A DNA stretch of 64,000 nucleotides, taken from REEB76 sp963774895 (lineage in GTDB: Bacteria > Pseudomonadota > Gammaproteobacteria > Natronospirales > REEB76). The notes under the pieces are model-generated. The model worked only from the letters and a program-made list of their open reading frames with translations, was not told the origin of the DNA and ran no database searches. Below, one piece after another: positions 52,736-62,500 of this stretch (position 1 is its first letter; each line of letters opens with the position of its first letter). Where the stretch lies: assembly GCA_963774895.1 (NCBI GenBank), contig CAVZGN010000003.1, positions 124,001-188,000 of the forward strand, in the 5' to 3' direction. The position numbers and the translations under genes are program-made.

Positions 52736-53434
52736 CTATACCAGTTTCACGATGAGTATCAAGCCGTAGATGATGACCCACGGCGCCAGCACGATGACTA
52801 TCGATTTGCCCAGACTCTGCTTGGTCCATAGGGCAAAACCCACACTCATGAGGCCAAGCACCCAGAATGTGGTCAGGTGCACGCTGGCCGCCACCCCCAT
52901 GAGGTGGTTGCTCATGGGTAAGTGAAACAACAGGGTATTCAGCGAGGTGATATCGGCAGCATAGAAGCTGGTCTGTGAACTGGCGAACAAATAAGTGATG
53001 GCCGCTGCGATATATGCAAGCACATTGGGGAAGGAAGTCCAGGCGGTGAAGTTGAACCAACGGCCATAGGACTGCTCTTCATAACCACCGATCTTGCTGA
53101 CCATGAAGAAATACAGCGCTTGTAACAATGAGATGATGACGATGGCGAAGCTTCCACCGATGATTCCGAAAATGAGGAAATACTTGCGGGTGAAGTTCTG
53201 GCGCATCTGTTCCAGTTGATCGCCGCTGTACTTGTCAGCCATGGCCGCGATCATCTGGTTGGCGAGCCAGTCGATGTCTACAGAGACGAAATACCAGACA
53301 TTCCAGGCAACTACAACGACGATGGTGATGATGATTGGATATAACCACCATAGGGTATGGGGCCGAATGTCCTGGAGGGCTTTCTTAGGCTCAACAAAAA
53401 TATTTCCAAGACAGGCGAGTGCCGAGCTATTCAT
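52736..53434 (-). CDS. YIP1 family membrane protein
   Basis: The 232-residue protein has five membrane helices (about 30-52, 88-112, 130-152, 170-195 and 205-230) and a YIP1-type start: GNIFVEPKKALQDIRPHTLWWLYPI. The middle loop KIGGYEEQSYGRWFNFTAW is also typical. The bacterial members have no established function. The gene precedes the MacAB-like operon on the same strand but is separated by that operon's own promoter. Confidence 0.82.
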   Translation of the reverse strand: MNSSALACLGNIFVEPKKALQDIRPHTLWWLYPIIITIVVVVAWNVWYFVSVDIDWLANQMIAAMADKYSGDQLEQMRQNFTRKYFLIFGIIGGSFAIVIISLLQALYFFMVSKIGGYEEQSYGRWFNFTAWTSFPNVLAYIAAAITYLFASSQTSFYAADITSLNTLLFHLPMSNHLMGVAASVHLTTFWVLGLMSVGFALWTKQSLGKSIVIVLAPWVIIYGLILIVKLV

Positions 53435-53644
53435 AGTTGCACCTGGTTCATCGAAGGTTGATGGCTTCCAATGCGGTTTGGATAGACTGTATAGGAATCC
53501 TATTTAGGCCCGCCGATATAGCTAAATATCGTCCAGGGTCGATTCATGGTTATCTTAATTGAGTTTTGGTGGTGGGGAGAAGAGACGATAGCCAAGCCTG
53601 GCCTGCCATATGGATTCAGCAGACGCTAGACAGGCACAAAAACA

Positions 53645-53676
53645 TACGCCCCTGGCCGGTAACGGACAGGGGCGTA
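53645..53676 (-). terminator. Intrinsic terminator of the RRM protein gene
   Basis: A perfect 10-bp stem TACGCCCCTG/CAGGGGCGTA is followed on the minus strand by TGTTTTTG. It lies 23 bp downstream of the RRM gene stop codon. Confidence 0.88.
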
Positions 53677-53698
53677 TGGGTTTAGATTGGCGCGGAGA

Positions 53699-53986
53699 TT
53701 ACCAGCGGCCGCCGCGGCCGCCACCAGCGCCGCCTTGGCGTGGCTGCCGTTCCTGCGCTTCGTTCACGCGCAGCGGACGACCGCCCATATCCTTGCCGTT
53801 CAGCTCCTGGATGGCTTTTTGAGCCGCTCCCTGATCCATCTCCACGAAAGCAAAGCCGCGTGGGCGGCCGGTTTCGCGGTCAGCGATCAGTTTCACCGAA
53901 TGCACGGTGCCGAATGACTCGAACTTTGCACGCACTTCCTCTTCGGAAGCGGTAAAGGGTAAATTACCTACATAGATTGACGTCAT
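53699..53986 (-). CDS. Glycine-rich RNA-binding protein (RRM)
   Basis: The 95-residue protein is a single RNA recognition motif with RNP2 IYVGNLPF (residues 4-11) and RNP1 RGFAFVEM (43-50), and a short Gly/Arg tail (GGAGGGRGGRW). Such stand-alone RRM proteins occur in cyanobacteria and many proteobacteria and are often cold-induced; they are thought to act as RNA chaperones. The gene is monocistronic, with a long leader before the start codon and a strong terminator after it. Confidence 0.94.
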   Translation of the reverse strand: MTSIYVGNLPFTASEEEVRAKFESFGTVHSVKLIADRETGRPRGFAFVEMDQGAAQKAIQELNGKDMGGRPLRVNEAQERQPRQGGAGGGRGGRW

Positions 53987-54200
53987 ACTCGTTATTCACT
54001 CTGCTGTAACTGATGGAAACCACGCTCACTGGAGATGAAGCCGGCGTTCATGGTACTGCCTGACGGCTTTGACACCCGTTTGCGACGTCCTCATCCGCTT
54101 GCAAGAGCGGAAAGGGCGACACCTCCAGGCGACAACCGCCTTATCGTTCGTTACATGATCACTCAAATGCGGCGATCCGGGTGGCTACCCTAAAGAACGT
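53987..54200 (-). promoter_or_regulatory. Long structured leader of the RRM gene
   Basis: No gene is visible in the 381 bp between the RRM gene and typA. On the minus strand the part nearest the RRM start holds several short stems, for example CCGCT-CTTGCA-AGCGG (about 54095-54110) and GGCG...CGCC near 54130-54145. A long structured 5' UTR is common for cold-responsive genes. The remaining sequence to 54330 shows nothing further. Confidence 0.4.
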
Positions 54201-54332
54201 CGACTGGCTGGTGACAGGTCCCGAACGGGGGCGAGAGCTTACGCCTGTTGATTAAGCCTGTCCAATGCTGAATCCAGGCATAAAACCCAAGTAAAACATC
54301 ACCCTGCGCGATGCAGACGGAGCCGTTTAACG

Positions 54333-54338
54333 TATAAT
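54333..54338 (+). promoter_or_regulatory. Possible -10 box of typA
   Basis: TATAAT lies 30 bp before the GTG start codon of typA. No good -35 hexamer is visible. Confidence 0.45.
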
Positions 54339-54367
54339 GCCTGGCTGTTTCCGCCGGTTCCCGCCCC

Positions 54368-56191
54368 GTGATCGAAAAACTCCGCAATATCGCCATCATC
54401 GCCCATGTAGACCACGGCAAGACCACCCTGGTAGACCAGCTGCTGCGGCAATCCGGCACCCTGGATGCCCGCGCCGCCATGCCGGACCGGGTCATGGATT
54501 CCAACGATCTGGAGCGCGAGCGGGGCATCACCATCCTGGCCAAGAACACCGCCATCCGCTGGGACGCATACCGCATCAATATAGTGGATACTCCCGGGCA
54601 TGCGGATTTTGGCGGTGAGGTGGAGCGGGTGCTGTCCATGGTGGATTCGGTGCTGCTGCTGGTGGATGCGGTGGACGGACCCATGCCCCAGACTCGTTTT
54701 GTGACCCAGAAGGCTTTTTCCCACGGTCTTAAACCCATCGTGGTCATAAACAAGATAGACCGGGATGGCGCCCGCCCGCATTGGGTGCTGGACCAGACCT
54801 TCGACCTGTTCGATAAGCTGGGCGCCTCGGATGCGCAGCTGGATTTCCCGGTGATCTATGCCTCAGCGCTGCAGGGTCATGCCACCCTGGATCTGGACCA
54901 ACCGGGCAAGGACATGACCGCGCTGTTCGAGACCATTATCAAATTCACACCCCCGCCACCGGTGGACCTGGACGGACCGTTCCAGCTGCAAGTAAGTTCG
55001 CTGGATTATTCCAGCTATGTGGGCGCCATCGGCATCGGTCGCATCGCCCGCGGCCACATCACCCGCAACAGTTCCGTGGCGGTCATCGATCACGCGGGCC
55101 AGGTGCGGCGCGAGCGGGTGCTGCAGGTCTTCGGATTCCTGGGCCTGCATCGCGTCGAAGTGGCGGAAGCCCAGGCTGGTGACATCGTGGCGTTCACCGG
55201 CATAGCGGCACCGCGTATCTCCGACACCCTCTGCGATCCGGAACATGTAGAAGCGCTGCCGTCACTGTCGGTGGATGAACCCACCATCAGTATGACTTTC
55301 GAGACCAACAGTTCGCCGTTCGCCGGGCAGGACGGCAAGTTTCTCACCAGCCGCCAGGTACGCGAGCGCCTGTATCGGGAAGTACTGCATAACGTGGCTT
55401 TACGTGTGGAAGATACCGCAGATCCGGAAAAATTCCGGGTCTCGGGCCGGGGCGAACTGCACCTTTCAATTTTATTGGAGACCATGCGGCGCGAAGGTTA
55501 TGAGATTGCGGTGTCGCGGCCACAGGTGATCTATCACGATGTCGATGGCGTACGACATGAGCCCTACGAGATGCTCAGCGTGGATGTGGAGGAACGCCAC
55601 CAAGGTGGGGTTATGGAAGCCTTGGGCAGTCGCGGTGGCGATCTGTCCGACATGCGTTCCGATGGCCGTGGCCGTGTGCGCCTCGATTACGTTATCCCGG
55701 CACGCGGACTCATCGGATTCCAGACGGAATTCCGCACACTCACCTCCGGCACTGGATTATTGCATCATGTATTCGATCACTATGGGCCCGTCAAAAGCAC
55801 CGAGGTCAATCAGCGCGCCAACGGCGCCATGATTTCCAATGGTGCCGGCAAGGCTGTGGCCTACGGACTGTTCAATCTGCAGGAACGCGGGCGCTTGATG
55901 GTGGCGCCCGGCGATCCCATCTACGAAGGCCAGATCATCGGCATCCATGCGCGCGACAATGATTTGACGGTGAATCCCCTGAAAGCCAAGCAGCTCACCA
56001 ACATCCGCGCTGCCGGCCGTGACGAAAATATCCTGCTGACACCGGCACTCCGGTTCACGCTGGAACAGGCCATGGAATTCATCGAGGATGACGAGCTGGT
56101 AGAGATCACCCCGCATCACATCCGCCTGCGCAAGCGTTATTTGAAGGAGCATGAGCGCAAGAAGGTGTCACGCGCAGTAGCCGCTGCCTGA
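54368..56191 (+). CDS. typA: Translational GTPase BipA/TypA
   Basis: The 607-residue ribosome-binding GTPase has G1 AHVDHGKTT (residues 12-20), the switch region DLERERGITI, G3 DTPGHADFGGEVERVL, and G4 NKIDRDGARP, followed by EF-G-like domains and the BipA-specific C-terminus (ARGLIGFQTEFRTLTSGTG). It assists 50S assembly and growth under stress or cold. The start is the GTG at 54368, giving the family length and VIEKLRNIAI start. pdxH follows 26 bp downstream on the same strand. Confidence 0.97.
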   Translation: MIEKLRNIAIIAHVDHGKTTLVDQLLRQSGTLDARAAMPDRVMDSNDLERERGITILAKNTAIRWDAYRINIVDTPGHADFGGEVERVLSMVDSVLLLVDAVDGPMPQTRFVTQKAFSHGLKPIVVINKIDRDGARPHWVLDQTFDLFDKLGASDAQLDFPVIYASALQGHATLDLDQPGKDMTALFETIIKFTPPPPVDLDGPFQLQVSSLDYSSYVGAIGIGRIARGHITRNSSVAVIDHAGQVRRERVLQVFGFLGLHRVEVAEAQAGDIVAFTGIAAPRISDTLCDPEHVEALPSLSVDEPTISMTFETNSSPFAGQDGKFLTSRQVRERLYREVLHNVALRVEDTADPEKFRVSGRGELHLSILLETMRREGYEIAVSRPQVIYHDVDGVRHEPYEMLSVDVEERHQGGVMEALGSRGGDLSDMRSDGRGRVRLDYVIPARGLIGFQTEFRTLTSGTGLLHHVFDHYGPVKSTEVNQRANGAMISNGAGKAVAYGLFNLQERGRLMVAPGDPIYEGQIIGIHARDNDLTVNPLKAKQLTNIRAAGRDENILLTPALRFTLEQAMEFIEDDELVEITPHHIRLRKRYLKEHERKKVSRAVAAA

Positions 56192-56217
56192 TAACGCCTT
56201 AAGAGCATAATTGTAGT

Positions 56218-56808
56218 ATGAGTACCGAACTGCTTTCCGAGGCTTTGCGCCGCTTCCAGGTTGTGTTCGCCAAAGTCCAGACCCTGGATATACCCGAGCC
56301 CGCGGCCATGAGTCTCGCGACGACCGGCCCCGAAGGTCGCCCATCGATACGCACGGTATTGCTCAAAACATTCGATACCCAAGGGTTTGTTTTTTACACC
56401 AATCTGCACAGCCGCAAGGGCCAGGAACTCCACGCCAATCCGAATGCCGCCTTATGTTTTTTCTGGCAAGCACTCATGCAGCAGGTGCTGGTGGAAGGCC
56501 AGGTTCAGCCGGTGAGCGTCGCTGAGGCCGATGCCTACTGGGCTACACGTGAGCGCATGAGCCAGATCGGTGCCTGGGCTTCACAGCAGTCCGAAGTATT
56601 GCCGGAACGCGCAACGCTGGAGATGCGCTATAAGGAATTGGAGCAACGCTTCGCCGGTCAACCGGTGCCGCGCCCGCAGCACTGGTCAGGTTTTCGCCTG
56701 CAGCCACAGTCGATAGAGTTCTGGCAATCGCGACCGGGACGTCTACACGAGCGCGAACGCTATCACACCGAGCGGGGTGCTTGGCGACGGACGCTCATTT
56801 ATCCATAA
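56218..56808 (+). CDS. pdxH: Pyridoxamine 5'-phosphate oxidase
   Basis: The 196-residue FMN enzyme makes pyridoxal 5'-phosphate, the cofactor of several enzymes in this window. Family motifs are GRPSIRTVLLK (residues 40-50), FYTNLHSRKGQEL (FMN site), ALCFFW, and the C-terminal signature EFWQSRPGRLHERERY...RRTLIYP. It is shorter than E. coli PdxH (218) only at the N-terminus. It follows typA and precedes dusA closely, suggesting one transcript. Confidence 0.96.
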   Translation: MSTELLSEALRRFQVVFAKVQTLDIPEPAAMSLATTGPEGRPSIRTVLLKTFDTQGFVFYTNLHSRKGQELHANPNAALCFFWQALMQQVLVEGQVQPVSVAEADAYWATRERMSQIGAWASQQSEVLPERATLEMRYKELEQRFAGQPVPRPQHWSGFRLQPQSIEFWQSRPGRLHERERYHTERGAWRRTLIYP

Positions 56809-56814
56809 CTACTG

Positions 56815-57825
56815 ATGATGCTCGCCGAAGCTCGCCATAGAAGTTCTGATGCGATAGCGACCCATCGCGTGTGTGTGGCTCCCATGCTGGACTACACCGA
56901 CCGGCATTTCCGCTTCTTCATACGCCTCATGAGCCGGCATACGTGGCTGTATACCGAGATGCTGACCACCGGCGCTTTGCTGCACGGCGATCCTCACCGG
57001 CATCTTGAGTTCAACTCCGCAGAACATCCGCTCGCGTTGCAGGTCGGCGGCAGCGATCCGCAGGCACTGGCGCGCTGCGCACAGCTGGCCGCTGACTTTA
57101 ACTACGATGAGATCAACCTCAATGTGGGCTGTCCTAGCGAGCGCGTGCAGTCGGGCCGCTTCGGCGCCTGCCTGATGACTGAACCACAATTGGTTGCGGA
57201 GTGCGTTGCGGCCATGGCGGCCGCATCGGGAATCCCTGTTACAGTCAAGACCCGCATCGGTGTTGATCAGCACGACAGTTACGCACAACTGGCGGAGTTC
57301 ATAAAAACTGTCGAACAGGGCGGTTGCAAGGTGTTCATCATCCACGCGCGCAAAGCCTGGCTACAAGGCTTGAGTCCCAAACAGAATCGGGAGGTACCAC
57401 CACTGCGCTACGAAGTGGTGCGGCAGCTCAAACTGGATTTTCCAAAATTGACCTTGGTCGTGAATGGCGGAATCCAGACGCTGCGGGCGATGCATGCACA
57501 TTTGCTGGCATTGGATGGAGTCATGATCGGCCGTGAGGCTGTGGCTAATCCATATCTGTTCGCTGACGTCGACCGGCGCCATTTTGATGCACAAGCGCCG
57601 GTGTTTACCCGTGAGCAGGTGCTGGATGCTTGGTTGCCCTATGTCAGTGGAGAGATAGCCCGCGGCGTACCGCTGGCATGCATGAGTCGTCATGCTTTGG
57701 GATTGTTTCAGGGATGCCCTGGTGCGCGCCGCTGGCGACGTTATCTGAGCGAGCATTTCAGCCATGCTAAGGCTGACATTGACATTCTGCGTGTTGCGCA
57801 GCTAAACATGCGTGCAAATTCTTAA
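56815..57825 (+). CDS. dusA: tRNA-dihydrouridine(20/20a) synthase
   Basis: The 336-residue flavoenzyme reduces uridines 20/20a in the D-loop of tRNA. The DusA-type start VAPMLDYTDRHFRFFIRLMS (residues 21-40), the catalytic cysteine C106 in NVGCPSERVQSGRFGACLM, and IHARKAWLQGLSPKQNREVPPLRY are diagnostic of DusA as opposed to DusB/C. Two adjacent ATG codons (56815 and 56818) are possible starts. It lies 6 bp after pdxH. Confidence 0.96.
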   Translation: MMLAEARHRSSDAIATHRVCVAPMLDYTDRHFRFFIRLMSRHTWLYTEMLTTGALLHGDPHRHLEFNSAEHPLALQVGGSDPQALARCAQLAADFNYDEINLNVGCPSERVQSGRFGACLMTEPQLVAECVAAMAAASGIPVTVKTRIGVDQHDSYAQLAEFIKTVEQGGCKVFIIHARKAWLQGLSPKQNREVPPLRYEVVRQLKLDFPKLTLVVNGGIQTLRAMHAHLLALDGVMIGREAVANPYLFADVDRRHFDAQAPVFTREQVLDAWLPYVSGEIARGVPLACMSRHALGLFQGCPGARRWRRYLSEHFSHAKADIDILRVAQLNMRANS

Positions 57826-58118
57826 GTGGGATTAGGATTACTGCGTTGGATAAATTACGTAATAGGTATGAAAATATTTAAGTCGAGTGGATATAGTTGG
57901 ACATCATAATTATTTCCCGGCTCTGTTCACAGGATCGGTGCCTATAAGGCCATCAACCCAGTAATCGTTGTCTATCCCTCAAAACATAAGCGTAATGCAA
58001 TAGCCGAAGAATTTTATCCTACGTGTATTAAAACACAGTGAAATTGATAGGTACTCTCAGGTGCGTTGTAATGTAATTCCTTTACAATGCAGATTTAAAT
58101 TATTATTGGAATATATTC
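57826..58118. other. A+T-rich intergenic region
   Basis: No gene, RNA structure or repeat was recognised between dusA and the methyltransferase gene. The last 60 bp are very A+T-rich and probably contain the promoter of the following gene. Confidence 0.4.
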
Positions 58119-58955
58119 ATGTCTTTTGCCCAAGGCAGCATTCAAAACCGCAAGCATGTACAAACGCAGGCCGAGCGCGCTGATCGCCATGACCTGTACC
58201 AGAAATCGGTGCAGGACGTGGCGTGGGAAGTGGAATTCCTGGAGCGTGTGTTTCAGGTAAGGCGCGGGCGGACACCCTTGACGCTACGCGAGGATTTCTG
58301 TGGCACGGCGCTGACGGCTTGCGAGTGGGTACGGCGTGACCGTAGCCACCATGCAGTTGGTGTGGATCTGGATGAAAGGGTATTGGCTTGGGCGCGGGAA
58401 CACAACATCACGAAACTTGCACCGTCGGCGCAAGCGCGACTGTCGTTATTGCAAGCCGATGTGCTAATGGTAAATACCGCGCCGGTAGATTTGCTGTTGG
58501 CATTCAATTTCAGCTATTGGATTTTCAAAGAGCGTGCCGAGCTGCGCAGGTATTTCCAGCAGGCGCTCAAGCACCTGGCACCGGATGGTCTATTCATGCT
58601 GGACGCTTACGGGGGTTTTGATGCTTTCCGTGAAATGCGGGAACGCCAGGATCTAGGCCGCTTCACTTATATATGGGAGCAGGCAGAATACGAACCGGTA
58701 TCTGGGCAAACGACATGTCATATTCATTTCGCATTCCCCGACGGCTCACGACTCAAGCGCGCCTTCAGTTATCACTGGCGGCTTTGGACATTGCCTGAAC
58801 TGCGTGAAGTATTGCTGGAAGCGGGCTTCTCGAATGCCACCGTTTATCTGGAAGGCACGGATGAAAAAACCGGCGAGGGCAATGGGATATTCGCGCCCGT
58901 AGAACGGGGTGATGCGGACGCTGCCTGGATTGCCTATATCGTGGCCGAGCCTTGA
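58119..58955 (+). CDS. Class I SAM-dependent methyltransferase, substrate unknown
   Basis: The 278-residue protein has a Rossmann-type methyltransferase core. LREDFCGTALTACEWVRR (about 57-74) stands for motif I in the diverged form of this subgroup, HHAVGVDLDERVLAWARE is motif II, and DLLLAFNFSYWIFKERAELRRYFQQA with LMLDAYGG is the post-II region. Known relatives are uncharacterised. The gene stands alone between an A+T-rich gap and the convergent signalling operon. Confidence 0.8.
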   Translation: MSFAQGSIQNRKHVQTQAERADRHDLYQKSVQDVAWEVEFLERVFQVRRGRTPLTLREDFCGTALTACEWVRRDRSHHAVGVDLDERVLAWAREHNITKLAPSAQARLSLLQADVLMVNTAPVDLLLAFNFSYWIFKERAELRRYFQQALKHLAPDGLFMLDAYGGFDAFREMRERQDLGRFTYIWEQAEYEPVSGQTTCHIHFAFPDGSRLKRAFSYHWRLWTLPELREVLLEAGFSNATVYLEGTDEKTGEGNGIFAPVERGDADAAWIAYIVAEP

Positions 58956-58988
58956 TGAATGAGCAGCCCCATGAGCCGTACATCAATC

Positions 58989-59555
58989 TTACGGCTCACT
59001 TCCCAGGATTGCAGATAGTTGTTGAAGATGTGCTAGATGGTTCGCAGCCGTTTCAGCAGCATGTTTATCACCCGCAGCGAGATCTACTACTGCCTGCTGC
59101 GAAGCAATTTGTTCATGTAATTGCGACAACAGGCGTGGAAACAGATAACTGTGGTACGCGGCTTTTTGTTCGCGGGGTGACAGTACCTTCCAGCGTTGTA
59201 GGAATTGCATCAGACTGGCATCACTCCAATCGTTGGTTTCGATGAAGCTTTGCACCAGTGCCGGGCCAGAGTCTGGCAGGGTGCTTATCTGGGCAATGGG
59301 TTTATCGACTCGATGGCTATGCTCAACCCATATGAATATGCCGATGCCGGTTGCTGCGAGTAACAAGGCAATGCCTGCAAACCATCGCAGATTAGTTTGT
59401 CTGTTATGTACGACAGAAACTTCACCGTATTCAAGTTTCAGCAAGCCTGTGGTTACGCCATCAATCAGTTTTCGACGCTGCGCGCGGTATTCATCAAGAC
59501 TTATCTCACCTGCCGCGTATCGGCGCGCCAGTGCGCGTATCCTTGAAGGTTTCAT
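58989..59555 (-). CDS. Small membrane protein of the kinase operon
   Basis: The 188-residue protein has an N-terminal SHOCT-like short helix region (RIRALARRYAAGEISLDEYRAQRRKL, residues 4-29), one membrane helix (about 58-76) and a helical C-terminal domain outside the cytoplasm. Its ATG overlaps the stop of the kinase gene (ATGA), so it is translationally coupled and probably works with the kinase, perhaps as a partner of its extracytoplasmic part. No family is recognised beyond the SHOCT-like segment. Confidence 0.7.
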   Translation of the reverse strand: MKPSRIRALARRYAAGEISLDEYRAQRRKLIDGVTTGLLKLEYGEVSVVHNRQTNLRWFAGIALLLAATGIGIFIWVEHSHRVDKPIAQISTLPDSGPALVQSFIETNDWSDASLMQFLQRWKVLSPREQKAAYHSYLFPRLLSQLHEQIASQQAVVDLAAGDKHAAETAANHLAHLQQLSAILGSEP

Positions 59556-62500
59556 TTATCCAGGAACCGCCCGACACGGAAGCCGGTCAGTGGATCCGCT
59601 GCGCCGTTGCTGGAGCGGACTAGATCGACGCTGCATTGTGACAATGGATCGCGGTAATCGCCGCCTACAGCTTCGAGGCCATCCGAGCCCAGGACCCATT
59701 CTTTGACATTGCCTACATAATTAACCAGACCCCAGATGTTGGGGCGCCCGGTTTCGATAGTCACCATCGATAATCCCTTCACGACCTGCCCGGCCAACGT
59801 CACCTGACAATTGAAATCCTGATTGGTATCGGTGCCGCTGACGCTGGCTGCGTATCGATATTGAATGTAGGAGGGAATGAAATAGTGTTCATGGCTCTGG
59901 GCTGACAGCCATGCTATGTAGTTCTTCACTTCACTGAAGGGCAGATTGGTTGCTGGCATATTGCTTTCGCCAGCCAGTGGCTTGCATTGACCGGTAGCGC
60001 GACAGTAGGCGTTGATCTGGGCAACCGAGACTTCGTATTTGCCGATTGCAAATGGTTGCTTGAATCCGCCGCCCGCAGGCACCACCACCATAATGGGGCC
60101 CTGGAGTCCCTTGCCAAGGAAGTCAAAACATTCAGCGCGCCCCTGGCGCCCATAACCGGCAAGTTCTACGGTACAGGGCTGACCGCCATTGGGGCTGACG
60201 ATCGGTGCCTGACTGTTGGCGAAGTTGCGCTGGTATTCAGCCTGGAATGCCGGGTTATCCACCCACAAGCGAATGGCCTCGGCAAGATAGGTTTTGGCCT
60301 GCTGCGACTGACCGGCACGCATGTAATCCTGATAAGCAACAAAATAGCGATTGGCATTAGCCTGGGCTGATTGCAACTGGGTAGCAAACTGAGCAAGATC
60401 CTGATTGCCGGGCTCTGCCTGCTGTCCCTGTGCCAGATCACCCTCTGCTTTTGAAAGCTCGTTTTGCGCCATGGCGTCACGCCCTAGTTTCGCGTACCTG
60501 GATATCACCGGTGCGGGCGGTAGAACGGTGTTGCGGATGACCACGCTTTGAGGAAAAGCTGATTTGGCTGCGGTCAACAAGGCATTCGCCAACCCCAAGT
60601 CGGTAGTTTTCAAAGTGACGATGTATTGCGCCAGGATTCTGTATAGCTCATCGGCGACTTGTTGTGGCTCTCCAGGGAACAGTTTCTGTACGTTGGTGAG
60701 TTTTACCTTTAGAGCATCAATACCCTCAGGTTGCAGGTTTGTCACCATGGCCATCAGATCGTTGCGATCTGCCTGAGCCGAATAATCCCGCAGTACTTTC
60801 TTCAGGTTATCCAGTGGCGCGTATTGCAACCCGCCCTGGACGAGAGCCATGGCACCGCGATAGTCGCCGATGGCGGCTCGCCCTTTGGCGAGATTGAGGT
60901 AAGCTCCGGCATAGGCCAGGGGGGCAACCGTGGTAAGAAATTTATCATCCACCGGCAACTGGTTCTGTAAATTCAAATAGGTTTTTCTTGCCTCGGTTAT
61001 CTGACCGGCATTCAACTGTGTCTGGAACTGATTTTCGAGAGCCAGGATCTGCGCCATGCGCAAGCGCTCGGCCTGTGCCTGTCTAAAGTTCTGTTGAGCA
61101 TCTGCGAGCGCCTGGTCCGCCTGCACGAAGCCCGGTAATTGCGGAGCATACGTTCTGCCCTGGGCCAGCAGGTTGGAGGCTGCTTCGAAACGGCTTTGCT
61201 TGAGCATGCGCTGCGAGATGGTTATATATGTGTTTGCAATGTTTTCACACATGTCTTTGAACCAACCCATATCATTGGGTTGTAGCAGGGCTGCAGTTTC
61301 CAGGGTCAGGCTCTTGAGCCGGTAGTCCCAATCACTGTCATACTTGGAGTCGGTTAGCAATTGTGTGATTATGGAACGGTGATCCTGAATCTTCTGCAAT
61401 CTTGACTGCATGTTGGCAGGGACGAAGTGTGCGTCAGCTTCCGATTGGGTCAATGCCGTGCGCAGCATGAGCACATCATCGATAGCAAGTAGCTGTGAAT
61501 AGTCAAACAGTGTATTTTCCATAATTCCCCATTCCTTCGATATCGTCACTTTACCTAAAGCAGTCTGCAAGGCAGATTTCAGGGGGATATCCAACTGTTT
61601 GAGTAATGGGTCTTCCGGATTGAGTTTTGACAATTCGAGCATTTCGGGCCGGATTTTGTCAAAATCATAAAGGTTATGCAGGTTAGGAGCGGCAGACCGC
61701 AGCAGTGTTTCAAGTTGGGCTATGCGCGGGCCATCCCGCTGCTGTTTCATCGATTGCTGGATCTGATCTTGCAGATCAAGGAGTTCAGCGTCATTGGGTG
61801 AATAATCCAAACCTACCGCCAATACACGATTTGCAACCGTAAAATTTTTCGCAGCAACATTCTTTTGCACCAATTGCGTATACCGGTTTGTCAGGCGCTC
61901 ATCGTGCAATAAACTGTCATTCGGGTCGGCAATGCGTAGTATGCGTATGACGTCGGTTATATTCGCTCCATTCGCAGGGAGTATTTGATCGGCCGTGAGA
62001 CTCTCGTTGAATTTTGTAGTGAGGTCCGCGAGCAGGTTGGCACTGCGGGATTCAAGGCTAGACTTCTCTTGTAACAATTCTGCGGAATCTGGGTAATATC
62101 CTGCGGCTTTCGAGATCTCATCAAATGCAGCCGGATAGTTGTATTGTCCATGCCCTTCATCCACGAAGGCTTCAGCCTGAGCTTCATAGTACTTGATGAT
62201 TTTGTCCTTGCCATTTTCCAGGATGTAGCGTCGTGAATCCGGATCGTAGCTGCTGATCAGCCTGAGTATCGAAGGGATATCGACGATGCCGGATTGGATC
62301 CGGGACACAATGTTGTTGTTGCGACGCGCGTTAAAAAAATTTTCAACTGGGCGATATCCGAGCAGTATGAATATCGTTAATAGTACGGCTACAAGTGGCC
62401 CATATTGCAAGATCCGGTTTTTTCTGGGGCGCAGCTCGTCCCAGAATTTATCTACACTTGAGGTACGTTCATCGCGGGTAATCGTCAAAGCGTTCATTAA

